Counted from the first letter of the stretch, positions 37,401-48,581 are shown. The stretch: 64,000 bases of DNA from Chrysoperla carnea (GCF_905475395.1 NC_058339.1:19600001-19664000); one strand, 5' to 3'. The notes: generated from the sequence alone by a model not told the origin. Made by a program: numbers and translations.

Positions 37401-38342
37401 TTTTTTTAAAACAAAAACCAATAAATTTATTTTATTTATTTATTATTATACAAATTTTTATTTCAAAAACACCACCAGAGATAAAAAATATTTATAGTTT
37501 TGTATATTTATTTGAAAACTCTCACAATTCGAAAAATTTGATGCACACAAGACAAGACACTAAACTCAACTATACAAGTGGTATAGTAACAACTGACATT
37601 CAATGCTCTGTTTAATTCTTTTCATCTCTTCTCAGTTTGTTTAATATATTTCATGTTTACCTCTCTTCTTTGATATTGATTCAGCTGTTTGTTTCACTTC
37701 CACCCATGGTACGCAATACAATGTACTTTTTCTAATTCTATATTTTTCTTTGAAAGAATGATTCATGGTTATTTTTCAAATAGTTTTCTTTCCTTGTTTC
37801 GTATAAAAATATTACTCATTTTATTAATAACTCATGAATTTATTTTTTTCCTTTTTAATTATTTTAAAACAATAACATGAAACGTATCTGCTTCAGAGAG
37901 ATATATGACGTCAGAAATGTTATAATTTTCAGACGTAAATACCTACTTTTTCATTTACGTTTATGTTACGTACGTAAATAAAAAAAGGTTTTCTTGCTAG
38001 TTTATCCATCATTCGCAGAATTTTTTTCTGAATTGATAGTTTTAGTGAATTTTTAAACATTTGTCTATTGTTTGTTTGAATAAATAGATTACGAAAAATG
38101 TCAATAATTCATCGGTCTTATCTAATAATAAGAGATTACAAAACAGTTGACAGTAACTGATAATTTGATAAACTTCTTACGGGCGTTAAATTTCTAAAAA
38201 CTGGACCTGTAATTATTGTGGCATTTCATGTAGTAGCAACGATATTGATAATACGTTATTTTATTTAATATTCGCACCTCTATAACTTAAATAACCCGTA
38301 TTCTGACCTCTAATAATGGAACACTCTGTAAATGAAACTGAA

Positions 38343-38406
38343 ACTCAGTGTCTTAGACATCCAAATATACATAAATATATAAACCTGGATGTCTGAGACA
38401 CTGGGT
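38343..38406. repeat. Short perfect-type hairpin, 21-bp arms
   Basis: ACTCAGTGTCTTAGACATCCA (38343-38363) pairs with TGGATGTCTGAGACACTGGGT (38386-38406) around an AT-rich loop of 22 bp. This is either a compact foldback element or a structured RNA, with no evidence of transcription. Confidence 0.7.
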
Positions 38407-39189
38407 AAGTGATTAATTACTCTTATCGTTATTTACTAATTTTTTTTTTCTATTACTGAAATATTTAATATTTGACAGAAATTGGAGCAATGGGGTTTTT
38501 GATCCCGAAATAACAAAACATCCGAAATATAAATCTATAAGATTTTCTGTATTAACTCTGTCAATTGTTTGTTTTCAATTCGTTTCATGGAGGTATGTAA
38601 GTGGACGACGAGAAGCTTATTGTTCAAAATTTGTGTTTCACCCTATATTTTGTGCAATAAATTTGTTCATTTTATGTATAAAAAGTATATAATAACAAGA
38701 TTGCTAATGTTTAGAAACAAACAACCAAAATTTGCAAGATAGTTATTAATTAGTGTTATTAATTAAGACAATAGATGAGGTATAAAAACTTGCTTGTACA
38801 ATCGTTGATTTAAATTATTTTTGAGAGATAACATTAATTATCTACTGATGATGCGAACAATTTTGAGTTACCTCTGTTAGCTTAACCCCGTCCATTTGAT
38901 AAGTTTTAACGTTTTGCAATTCAAAATATATCATTTCTATTAAATTTTCATTTTACTGATGTTATTTTATCTACCAAATAAACTATCACAAGTGATGTTT
39001 ACAAAATTTAAAAAACCTTCGACAAATTCAGTTTTATTTTCTTGTAACTCTCTCCAAACTAAAACGATTTTCTTGAGACATAGTCAACAACACTCCCGAT
39101 TAAATCAGATCAAATTACTTTACAAAAAAATTAAAAATAGTTCATCCGTTTAGAAGCTACCTACGATTCCACAGATAGGAACACAGATC

Positions 39190-39900
39190 TAGGGGATTAA
39201 AAATCAGATATGTATTGTTTTTTTATAACACAGGCAAATTTGATCATATTTTATTGGAATTTTTTTTGAAACCCACTAATTTAGGGTTATTTTTTTCAGC
39301 TGCGATGTCAGTTTTTCACCAGCTATCATTTATGTGCTTCATTTCGTGATCAGGACTCCACCGTTTTGAAACCTATTAGAACTAGAATAATTTTGATCAC
39401 AAATTTGAAAAGTATGACCCAAATTAAGTAAGATTATATACTTAGTTTATCAAAATTGGATAAAATTTGGATGTGATAGAGTAAAATTAAATTTTTTGGA
39501 TTCTGATGACGTCATGAAGTTAATAAATTCAATTTTTTTGATAATACAGGCAAATTTGATCCGATCTTATTGGAATTTTTTTTGAAACCCACTAATTTTG
39601 GGTCATTATTATCAGCTGCGATGCCAGTTTTTCCCTAGCTATCAGTTATGTGCTTAATTCCAGGACTATGACTCCACATTCTCGAAACCTATTAGAGCTA
39701 TTTTAAGTTTGAGCACAAATTTGAAAATTATGACCCAAATTTAGTAGGATTACATACTTGGTTTATCAAAATTGGATAAAATTTGGATGTGACAGAACAA
39801 AATTAAATTTTTTTGGATTCTGATGAGTCATAAAGTTAAAAAATCCAGACGAAATGAACAGGCAGACAGACACCAGAATGTCTTTTGTCGGGATATGGAT
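39190..39900. repeat. Tandem repeat family B, second block (about 315-bp unit)
   Basis: Two-plus units: CAGCTGCGATGTCAGTTTTTC near 39298 and CAGCTGCGATGCCAGTTTTTC near 39612, each preceded by ACAGGCAAATTTGAT and GAAACCCACTAATTT and followed by GACCCAAATT and GGATTCTGATGA. Same family and order as 15060-15580. Confidence 0.85.
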
Positions 39901-40197
39901 TCTTCTTTATCGGGATAATACTAAACAAGAGGAATAAAATAAAATATAAATAATCATTTGTCAAATGTGAAACAATATCATTTAAATAATTTTAATCCCC
40001 GATTTGGGTGAGGAGTAATTTGACGGAGATCAAAATGTTTACTTGATTAGAAAATAAACATGACATTTTTTAAATGAGTTTATAATTAAACTAAGTAATT
40101 AATCGATAAATTATATTTTTCCATTGTAAAATTTATTTTCATATTCAAAAATGTTACATAAAATGATTCCATAAAACGATTTATAAGTATACAATTA

Positions 40198-41103
40198 TTA
40201 ATGGTAGTGTTTTCTATTCCACTCTTGTTGGCAATCTCCATGTTCATCCGGTTTAAAACCAGGAGCACATTTATCAGGTGTTTCAATAACACTATTTGGA
40301 TTTTTTGATATCTCATTTTGTTTTTTATTAAAAACTGAATCCCATTCTTCTTGACAATCTCCATGTTCATCCGGTTTATAACCCGGAGGACATTTATCTG
40401 GCACTTCAATGACACCATTTGGGTTAATTGATCTTCCATTTTGATTTTTATAACCGTATCCGTTAGTATGAAGTATTTTATATAAAATGTTATCATAATG
40501 TTTTCTATCCCATTCTTTTTGACAATCTCCATGTTCATCTGGTTTGTAACCAGGTGGACATTTATCAGGTACTTCAATAACACCCTCTGGGTTATTAATC
40601 TTCCCACTTTCCTTTATAATTGAGTCCCATTCTTCTTGACAATCTCCATGTTCATCTGGTTTGTAACCAGGTGGACATTTATCAGGTACTTCAATAACAC
40701 CCTCTGGGTTATTAATCTTTCCACTTTCGTTTATAATTGAGTCCCATATTTCTTGACAGTTACCATGTTCATCGGCACTGAAACCAGGTGGGCATTTATT
40801 TGGTACGTCAATTACACTGTCTGTTGAAATATTTTGCACAGTAAAAACTTTCGATTTTAAACTCAATGAATCCCATATTTCTTGACAATTACCGTTTTCA
40901 TCAGCCGAAAAACCCGGAGGACATTTGTTGGGTACATCAATTACACTGAATGGAACTATTTGAAATCTTGCTTCATTAACATATTGTTTAAATAATAATT
41001 TTACCAAGTTTTGAATTTCTTGTTTATCTTTTGTATTTAGATCACAGTAAACAACACTGGTCACACAAAATATTAAAAATATTGCACCATTAAACAAATT
41101 CAT
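40198..41103 (-). CDS. Secreted protein with six tandem Cys-pair cassettes
   Basis: 301 residues from the ATG at 41103; the frame extends upstream without a further ATG. The signal peptide is MNLFNGAIFLIFCVTSVVYC, cleaved before DLNTKDKQ. After a short non-repeat part come six copies of the form V-I-[ED]-[VT]-P-[DN]-K-C-[PA]-P-G-[YF]-x-[PA]-D-E-x-G-[DN]-C-Q-x-[EI]-W-[DN]. They are separated by linkers of about 10-30 residues (SIINESGKINNPEG and similar). Copies 1 and 2 are one subtype (P-G-F-S-A-D-E) and 3 to 6 another (P-G-[YF]-K-P-D-E). DNA of copies 3 and 4, with their linkers (about 40506-40740), is nearly identical, pointing to recent duplication. Each cassette has exactly two Cys, which probably bond to each other. 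It is a relative of the genes at 28964, 45236 and 47433. Binding or antimicrobial roles are possible, but nothing in the sequence proves one. Confidence 0.85.
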   Translation of the reverse strand: MNLFNGAIFLIFCVTSVVYCDLNTKDKQEIQNLVKLLFKQYVNEARFQIVPFSVIDVPNKCPPGFSADENGNCQEIWDSLSLKSKVFTVQNISTDSVIDVPNKCPPGFSADEHGNCQEIWDSIINESGKINNPEGVIEVPDKCPPGYKPDEHGDCQEEWDSIIKESGKINNPEGVIEVPDKCPPGYKPDEHGDCQKEWDRKHYDNILYKILHTNGYGYKNQNGRSINPNGVIEVPDKCPPGYKPDEHGDCQEEWDSVFNKKQNEISKNPNSVIETPDKCAPGFKPDEHGDCQQEWNRKHYH

Positions 41104-43322
41104 GTTTTTCAATTTAATTGATAACAAAAATGATGTATTTAAAAGTATATCCCGTGTAATAATAAAAATGTTTTAGATATGGCTGAATATATTTATATTA
41201 AAGCAGGTGTTACATTTAGTAGATACTATTAAATAGATAAATATCAATAAATTAATAAATACTTAATTAATAAATAGGTATATTATTAGATATCGATAAT
41301 TTTAATTCGGAACACTTTATCAAAATACTTAAGAAATTACATTAGCAAAATTAATCTAATTTTTTTTCTGGAATTTTAATAAGGTTTCTTTCTCGTTAAG
41401 GAGGAAATGTAATATCAGATAAAATTGATAAAAAAAAAAAAAAAACCCGACTGTGTTGAATAAAATCTGAAAAGAAACAAATAAGTGCAGTAGTTTATAT
41501 AGGGATTTTAATCTCTCCAATAATGGGCTCCTATTGTTAAAGATTCTATGTAAACTACTGGACTTCTTTCTTTGTTTTTAGATTATATTTAACATAGTCG
41601 GGGGTTCTTGATTATTTTCATTATTATTTTATTTTAGAGTCTCGGCACTAAAAAAACCCTCTTATTATACTAAATTTAAACATATAAGTTATTTAATTTT
41701 TTTTATAAACTATTTTGCGCCAATTTTTTGTTTGTTTGTTCAAACACCTATCTAAGGACACTTAGCTTTTTATGGCGAATATAACGATACCTTAAATGTC
41801 GAAATCCATTGAGCTGTTTTGACGATACGAAGTATAAAAAAGAAATTTATATATAACCACTCTTCACAGTCGGGTAATAAGTATATGCAAATTTTTTTAT
41901 TTTATAAATTTTAACATTTTTTTTCAATCGGTTTTTGTGGTTTTTTATTTGATAATAAATCTCTCGTTTACATCCGTTTGATTAACCCCCGACACAAAAA
42001 GAGGGTTAAATTTACAAAATTTAGAATATAGTCGACAAATGCCGTTTTTTCTTTGAAGCTCTCTCCAAACTGAACCGATAAATTTATTAGAAAAAAGAAT
42101 AAATTTGGACCAAAATAAATTTCAGCATAGCTCATCACTGTATCGAATTTTGAGCTTAATACTATTAGAAATAGGTGTATTTTTTGGCAGATTTGGAAAA
42201 AGAGCATTTGGGAAATGGTTGTAGTTAGGGCCTTTTAAATTATGGCGGCAGTAAATGTAGCATAATAAACTAATATTGGTGTAAAATTTGCTTCACAGCG
42301 GATCTAGGGCCTTTAAACAATTTTGTTCAGGGCAACATTATCACAATTTTATGCCTGCTATCTTTTCGACAAGAATATTTCACCTAGCACAACACCAAAA
42401 AAATAAACTATAAAAATGAAACAAAATTAAAATATTGATTCACTCTTTTTTCAAATCAGCTGTTTAAATATTAATATATCGAAAAAAAATAAATTACGTA
42501 TATAATTAGGTAGTCAATGTTTTTGCGAATTTCCAGAAAAATTGTGTATTAACTTTTAAAATAAAATAGCATTGTATTATAATTGATAAAACTATAATTA
42601 TAAAAATATTTTACTTGTAAATACCTTTGTATTATAGTATGACGCTAATGACTGCACTTACAGGCCTGAACTTAGAGACCCAGGGCTCCTATGCATTTGG
42701 TAGTCCATCACCCTCACCCCGAAGCAATTTTAGGCTTTTAGGCAGAGTTATTATAGTACTCTGCGTAGAAAAGATCATTTACCTAGAGTTTATTATCAGA
42801 AGGATGTATAAATTTTGCAGATGCAAAGCTTCACCTATATGTGTAGGTACTACAATTTTAGACGTAGCCCAGTTAAAATTAGCTTTTATTTATTTTCACT
42901 TTTATTTGTTTATTTATTTGAATTATCATTAATAAATATTGTTATCAAAATTAATTGATTTTATTACTGCGTAATCAATATAAATATATCAATTCCTGGA
43001 AATAAACTTATTGTCTCACAATTAAAATCCGAATTAAAATTGCAAAAAGTATAGTAAAGCTAATCAATAAAAAATTGCCATTTGTTTTTTTTTTCTACTA
43101 TTGCAATAAAATTGGGATAGTCATATCTTTTTGTCGTAATATTATATAAAGGATATGGAGCGGATTATTGTGCTTAATTTTGATATTATCTTAGCTTAAG
43201 TTTTAGGAAATTTTAATTTATTAAATAATATAGTACCCTGAATCGGCTAGGAAAAAATGTTGCTAGCTTTGTTGACTTTTAATTTAAAGTCTTTGTTTCT
43301 GATGACCTTGTAAGTCAAGATT
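41104..43322. other. Intergenic stretch; GC-richer insert near 42.65 kb
   Basis: Mostly AT-rich. At 42645-42880 a GC-richer segment (AGGCCTGAACTTAGAGACCC, GTAGTCCATCACCCTCACCC) is followed by TTTA-rich sequence to about 42935. That is the pattern of a short retroposon with a simple-sequence tail, though no Pol III boxes are clear. No gene supported. Confidence 0.4.
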
Positions 43323-43651
43323 GGGCGCGTTTAGCAGAAAAAAGCGCTGGGAAGCGCTTGTAAGCAAAATGGCGATTGTTAAGCGGTAAGCGCTGTCATG
43401 TCAAATAGTAAATAGCTATATTGCCAAAACTATGTTCACAAAAATAATACAATAACCCAAAAATATTTTTGACAGATAAGTACTTTATTGGAAATTTATT
43501 ACATATTCGAATATTGTAAATTATAGTTGGCAAAAATAGCTATATAAAAAAAGTAAATAAAGTTAGCAAACATGTCCTGGCCGAAAACTGTATAGTTTGT
43601 TTTTCAGCGCTAGTAAGCGCTCTCAAGCGCTTTTTTCTGCCAAACGTACCC
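43323..43651. mobile_element. MITE with GGG(C/T)xCGTTTxGCAGAAAAAAGCGCT termini
   Basis: The left terminus GGGCGCGTTTAGCAGAAAAA pairs with the reverse complement of the right terminus, GGGTACGTTTGGCAGAAAAA. Both continue AGCGCT and both subterminal regions are studded with GCGCTT motifs. Length 329 bp, no ORF. ATT flanks both ends, which would fit a 3-bp target duplication. Confidence 0.8.
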
Positions 43652-44289
43652 ATTATTAATTTCATGGTTTGTTTTTCATTAATTTCATTTCGTTTATTTC
43701 AACATTACAATTTGTGTATACAAGTTTTTTCTTGTAAAACCATTTTTTTCGAGTCTCTACCAAGTTTCAAGTTCAATGAGCATCCTGTAACAAATTTACT
43801 TGATGAACTATCATTAAGTATGAACGTGGGAATCTTATTTATTTATTATCAATTTCATAATATTTCAACATACAAAAATTTGTAGGTACTAGTACAGTCA
43901 AAGATGTAACAGATTAAAAAGAATAAAAATACTAAACCGCTCCTTTTTGCTAAAACCTGGTCGATTTTGTTTCTTGGGTGTCAAATAACATTCATGAACC
44001 ATGCGTTAGTGCAACTGTTTCTATTTGTTATTAACAAATAGGTAACTTGTATTGCGGATGTGCTAAACATGTATAAAAGTTTTTCAATTATTTGACAAAC
44101 ACTCACATATACGTAATACAAGTTGCCTTACGTTAAAATTGAAGAATATTTGCTTTTTTATACTCTGTTCTGTAGATATGAAATTTATATCAAGGTATAC
44201 TAATTTTAGTCCCAAGTTTGTAACGCTTAAAAATATTAATGTTACAAACAAAAGTTTGGTGTACGTATATTCATAAAATCACCTAAGTA

Positions 44290-44460
44290 GTCTATTTCTA
44301 TTTGGCCATTCGCCTGTCCGTATGACCGTCCGTGATAACTCAAAAACGAAAGAGATATCAAGCTGAAATTTTTATAGCGTGCTCTAGACGTAATAAGTTA
44401 GTTTTTGTAAATAAGCTACATAGCTCCATTGGTTCTTGTAAAAAAAAAGTTTAAAAGTAC
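44290..44460. repeat. Dispersed insect repeat (CTGTCCG...GAGATATCAAGCTGAAAT)
   Basis: GTCCGTGATAACTCAAAAAC, GAGATATCAAGCTGAAATTT and TATAGCGTGCTCTAGACGTA in this order match a module I know as widespread in insect genomes. The superfamily is not assigned. Noncoding. Confidence 0.55.
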
Positions 44461-44809
44461 AATATGTTCCATGGATGGATAGTACAATCCATGGATAATG
44501 CAACTGCTTTACACCCGTTAATGACATTTAAGTGTTACTGTGCGAGGGGCTATTTTATAGCTGTACGTATTTCCAATAATAGACTTTTCAAATACAAATA
44601 GATACTGATTATTATTTTCATAGAAAATAAATTTTATTGATAAAATTTATTTTCGATTTAATTAATAATTAATTGATAAAATTTCCATTAATATTGATTG
44701 TACTTAATGGTTTTTCGTATCAGTTTTTTTTATTATCTGAACAGTGTCGTCTCAAAATTCAAATTATTTGTATAGTACGAAGAGTGTTTTTGGAAATAAA
44801 TATCTAATT

Positions 44810-44875
44810 ACAATAGCAATAAAATAAATATCTAATTACAAAGAAATATTATTATCCAGAAAAATAAAATCGCAC
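44810..44875. repeat. Short direct duplication
   Basis: AAATAAATATCTAATTACAA occurs twice about 28 bp apart. Confidence 0.7.
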
Positions 44876-45235
44876 AAAACTTATTAGGCTACAATAGCTC
44901 GCTTAAGGAAGAAGCTCAATAGGTAAAACTGAGATTAATTCATAGTTTTTTTTATTAATATTTTCTTATCACAAACTAAACTCAGGGCATTTTTCTTATA
45001 ATCATCAGGTTTTGTAAATAAAAATACAGTACAATCTCAATAATCCAGCACCGTCGTTACGTCCAATAATCTGGCACCCTCCTCGGACTAATTTTATTTA
45101 ATATTTAGCAACTAGCTTACCCGCCGTCAGATTTTACTAAATTTTTCGATATTCTAAATTCTCGTCGAATTATTATCTCCAATTAAGTACGATCGATGAT
45201 AAAGCCAAAAATTAATATACTTACAGATTAATTAA

Positions 45236-45454
45236 TTATTCATCTGTGTTGTCGTCATCAAAAAATACAACATGACACTGTCCATTTTCATCGGCACGCT
45301 GCCCTGCTGCACATTTTGATGGTACATCAATTACTGCACGTTTAGTACGTTTGGGTTTGGTAACTTCTGTTACAGTTTTTTCTGTAGTTGTTTTATCTGT
45401 GTTACCAGTTTCTTGACAAACATCCGATTTTTCCACCTTATTTTCTTCACTCAT
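45236..45454 (-). CDS. Single-cassette small protein, N-terminus possibly incomplete
   Basis: 72 residues from the ATG at 45454. A polar Lys/Glu/Thr-rich first half (MSEENKVEKSDVCQETG, then TEKTVTEVTKPKRTKR) leads to AVIDVPSK-CAAGQRADENGQC and an acidic end (VVFFDDDNTDE). The cassette keeps the C-x2-G-x2-A-D-E-x-G-x-C spacing of the neighbouring genes, but Phe replaces the usual Trp. KRTKR immediately before AVIDVP looks like a furin/dibasic cleavage site, which would release the cassette as a peptide. There is no signal peptide in this frame. The frame upstream of the ATG is closed by a TAG that could double as a splice acceptor (ATTATTATTAG), so a signal exon may be missing. A perfect donor, GTAAGT, lies at 45224-45219 just after the stop, implying an intron in the 3' untranslated region. 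Confidence 0.6.
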   Translation of the reverse strand: MSEENKVEKSDVCQETGNTDKTTTEKTVTEVTKPKRTKRAVIDVPSKCAAGQRADENGQCHVVFFDDDNTDE

Positions 45455-46725
45455 TTTGTGAATTATATTGTAGTTAGATAAATTGTTAAAGGTTTTCTAA
45501 TAATAATGATTGCTAATTTTACATGCAAATATTTAAATACGAGTAAAATTACTTAGTTTTACAAACGCTAGTAAAAAAATATATAAATAAAACGAAAGCC
45601 AACGAAAATTTCCGTATGTTTAAAAAAAGAGACGATAAAAGTAAATATATTTAATGATACTATCAAGCTTGAATCTGGAAAATATATAAACTTTTTATGA
45701 GCATTTTTTGAAAAATAATTAATAATGTAATACCTTTCAAACTTCCTTAGTTTTTAAATTAGTGCGATAGGAACTCGATGATCTTGAAATGGCTGATCAA
45801 ATATAGTTAATAGTAATTATCACGCTTAAAACACCTTTCCCTGGACTCTTGCTTAACTAGGTACTCAATAGATTTTTCTTTTACACGGATTCACAATTGG
45901 TTAATTCTCATTGACTAAAAAATCACAGTGAAATGGTTTTGTAGGGACTTCTTTAAATGAGTTCGTTAACCATGGACGCTTATACCTAGTGTTTTAGGAA
46001 CTTCATTTTTTCACTTCTGCCTTGTAGCCCAAAGTTCAAATAAAGAATATTTGTGGATGGACAGTATTTTTTGTGAGTATCAACTTTCATACAATCACAA
46101 TAAGTGTCTTCATTCAATCTATCTGTATTTGGCTAAATTCAGCCGTTTAGTTTTTGACAAAAAATAAAAAACACAACTTTGGGATATAGTGCAAATGTGA
46201 AATTGCAATAAACGTGAATATTTTATGTGGTTTATTTTGTTAAATTTTAAAAAAATCACAATTTTGTATTTTATTGCTGTCAGATAAAGATAATCTTTAA
46301 AATATTCTCAAAATACTAATCCATTGATAATATAATTTTTTGATGAATTTAATTATGCCGACAGGTATTATACGTATTGCACAGCGTATAGGAGATTGTT
46401 GTATCTTCGATCACAGTTAACATATAACAAATATTATTCATACAAATTGAGCATTATTTTGAGAATTTTAATATTAAACAGCTATCGATAAATATAATAT
46501 TTATATTTTATTAAATTGTGATCCATTCTACAAACCATAATGTACCATGGATCACGCATCAGTATACCTTGGAGCACTCCCACCCATTTTATATTGGGAT
46601 TACTCTAAGAAACAGCATCATAGGGAGTATGGAGGTGCCAATAAGCATGATTGTATAAAACAAAAAGCAAATTAATGGTAACATTAACTGAAACATTTCA
46701 TTCTCTCTAAAAGCTAAACCAGATA

Positions 46726-46842
46726 TAGAGTTCTATCAAACCAAAGTGGCACTGAGCAAGAGAGAGTGTATGATGTATATGTATGTGCACTCGTATCTAT
46801 ACTCTCTCTTGTTCAGTGCCACTTAGTTTTGATAGAACTCTA
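46726..46842. repeat. Long hairpin/foldback, about 44-bp arms
   Basis: TAGAGTTCTATCAAA-CAAAGTGGCACTGA-CAAGAGAGAGT pairs with the reverse complement of the right half, ending GATAGAACTCTA, with a loop of about 30 bp. It is most simply a very short MITE. Confidence 0.85.
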
Positions 46843-47432
46843 CCTAATACAACTCCACTTGTTTGACCTACTACTAAAAGAATAGGTTAATTTTCCTTTT
46901 TCTTCGTGAAAATCAGTAAATTTTACTGTTTATTTGATTATCTTAGAAAATTTGATTGTTTATTCAATTATTCATATTATTTTTGGTTATTGGGAATTTT
47001 ACTACTTATTTTATTAGATCTGTCAAATAAATCGATTTAGCTAAACTTGTCGTAGTACTAAGTTGTTTCGTTTGGAAGCTGAATGATTTTAAAGTTCAAA
47101 TTTTGAAATCGGTTTAAGTAACTTAACTCGCAACACGAAAATGCTATTTTCCTAGAATTTTATAGGTTGATTCTTTTATAGGACAAAAAACCTACATTAA
47201 AATTAAGTTTATCATCAATTTATGGGAACAAACCTCTTGTATTTCTACTCTGAAATATTTCGTTGTGTCAAAACTTTATTAAAGAATGCAAATAATCAAA
47301 ATACACTATAAATCAAAATTTTATTACTATACTCTAAAAAGCTTAACAGTTTAAAAGTAAAAACTACATCATTGTTTTAAAATAAATAAACTTATAAATA
47401 AATAAAAGATAAATAAATAGATTAAAAATATA

Positions 47433-47702
47433 TTATTCTTCGCTATCCCAAATTTCACGGCATATTCCATGTTCATCTGGGCGATATCCATCTTCACATG
47501 GTGTTAATGCTGGTAACCACATAAATAAATTAGTGTATACTGGACGTTTATTAAGTTCAATTGTATCATCATCTTCAAGATTAGCTAAAACTTTTGGAAT
47601 TTCCACGTCATCTTGTTGTTGTTGTTGTTGAAATACAGGTGCACATTTAGCCAACATAACAAACACCGTCATAATTATACAAAATATTGCAAACGTCTTC
47701 AT
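47433..47702 (-). CDS. Small secreted protein with one C-terminal Cys-pair cassette
   Basis: 89 residues starting at MKTFAIF (ATG at 47702). The frame is open further upstream, but this ATG begins a proper signal peptide (MKTFAIFCIIMTVFVMLAKC-AP). Next come a Gln run (six Q, CAA/CAG-type triplets), an acidic part (LANLEDDDTIEL), a NKRPV site, a short aromatic stretch (YTNLFMWLPALTP) and the cassette CEDGYRPDEHGIC-REIWDSEE. The cassette matches those at 28964, 40198 and 45236 in spacing and in the Trp. REIW is close to the REVW of the 28964 gene, so these two may be the closest pair. Role unknown; secreted. A foldback element begins about 180 bp upstream of the start and could affect its promoter. 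Confidence 0.8.
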   Translation of the reverse strand: MKTFAIFCIIMTVFVMLAKCAPVFQQQQQQDDVEIPKVLANLEDDDTIELNKRPVYTNLFMWLPALTPCEDGYRPDEHGICREIWDSEE

Positions 47703-47880
47703 TTTAAGGTTAGATATCTTAAACAAATAACGGATATTTAAAAATTTTATACTTATTAGCACAATAATATTAAACAAAATATTATGGTATAGTAAAGAAA
47801 AAAATTGTTGCCATCTTTTAAATTTTCCATAGTTTTTTATTAGATTGTAAAAACTTCTATTCGATTGTTCCAAAAAGTCG

Positions 47881-48493
47881 ACCTCTCAGGGGCGAACCTA
47901 ACTCCCTTTTTTGGGGTGTAGTTGGGAGTTTTAGTCAGTATTTTCAAATTAAATAAAAAAAAGTTCAACTAAAAGTTCTACATGATTTAATTGTGCACAT
48001 TTTTGTTGTTTTTCGACTTTCTAGCTTTACAAATTCAATGGAAAAAGATTCATCTTGTAAACCGATAGAGATAGAATAAAAGTTTAAACGTAAAAGTTAT
48101 TCCTTATAACTTAATAAAATATTTTTTTGCAAGCATCGCTGTTTGCCCGTTAGAGCGCAAATAAGTTCAAAACTTTAGTGTTTATTTTCCAAAACTATAA
48201 AAGAAGGGGAGTTGAAAATTGGCTGGTAACTTCAACTAGAGGTCTTGTGAAACATTAAAGAAAAACAAAAAAAAAATCTAGAAAATACTTTCGAAAAGCA
48301 ATAACTTATACATATTTTGTAATGGTTTACAAGATGAACTTTTCATTTGATTGAATTTACAAAAATGTGCACAATTAAATCAGTTAGAACTTTTAGTTGA
48401 GCCTTTTTTTATTTGATGCATAGTTTTTTTGTAATTTGTGAAAAACTGATTAAATTCCCTCCCAAAAGAGTACTAGGCGCGCCTCCGAGAGGT
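47881..48493. mobile_element. MITE with long (about 130-bp) terminal inverted repeats
   Basis: The left end ACCTCTCAGGGGCGAACCTA and the reverse complement of the right end (ACCTCTCGGAGGCGCGCCTA) open diverged inverted repeats. These also share the TTGGG/TTTTGGGAGGG block, TCAACTAAAAGTTCTA, GATTTAATTGTGCACATTTTT and TTCATCTTGTAAACC. Length 613 bp, no transposase. It sits between the 47433 gene and the tRNA-Glu. Confidence 0.8.
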
Positions 48494-48581
48494 TTCAAAG
48501 ATGCAACCAACAATTTTTGTATTGATGATTATAATAAAACAAAGAGTAAATGTAATACGTAAATACATAAAAAAAAGATAA

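Noticed and set aside
40086-40607. 173-residue frame overlapping the six-cassette gene
   Set aside because: Out-of-frame reading of the cassette repeats; no signal peptide or domain.
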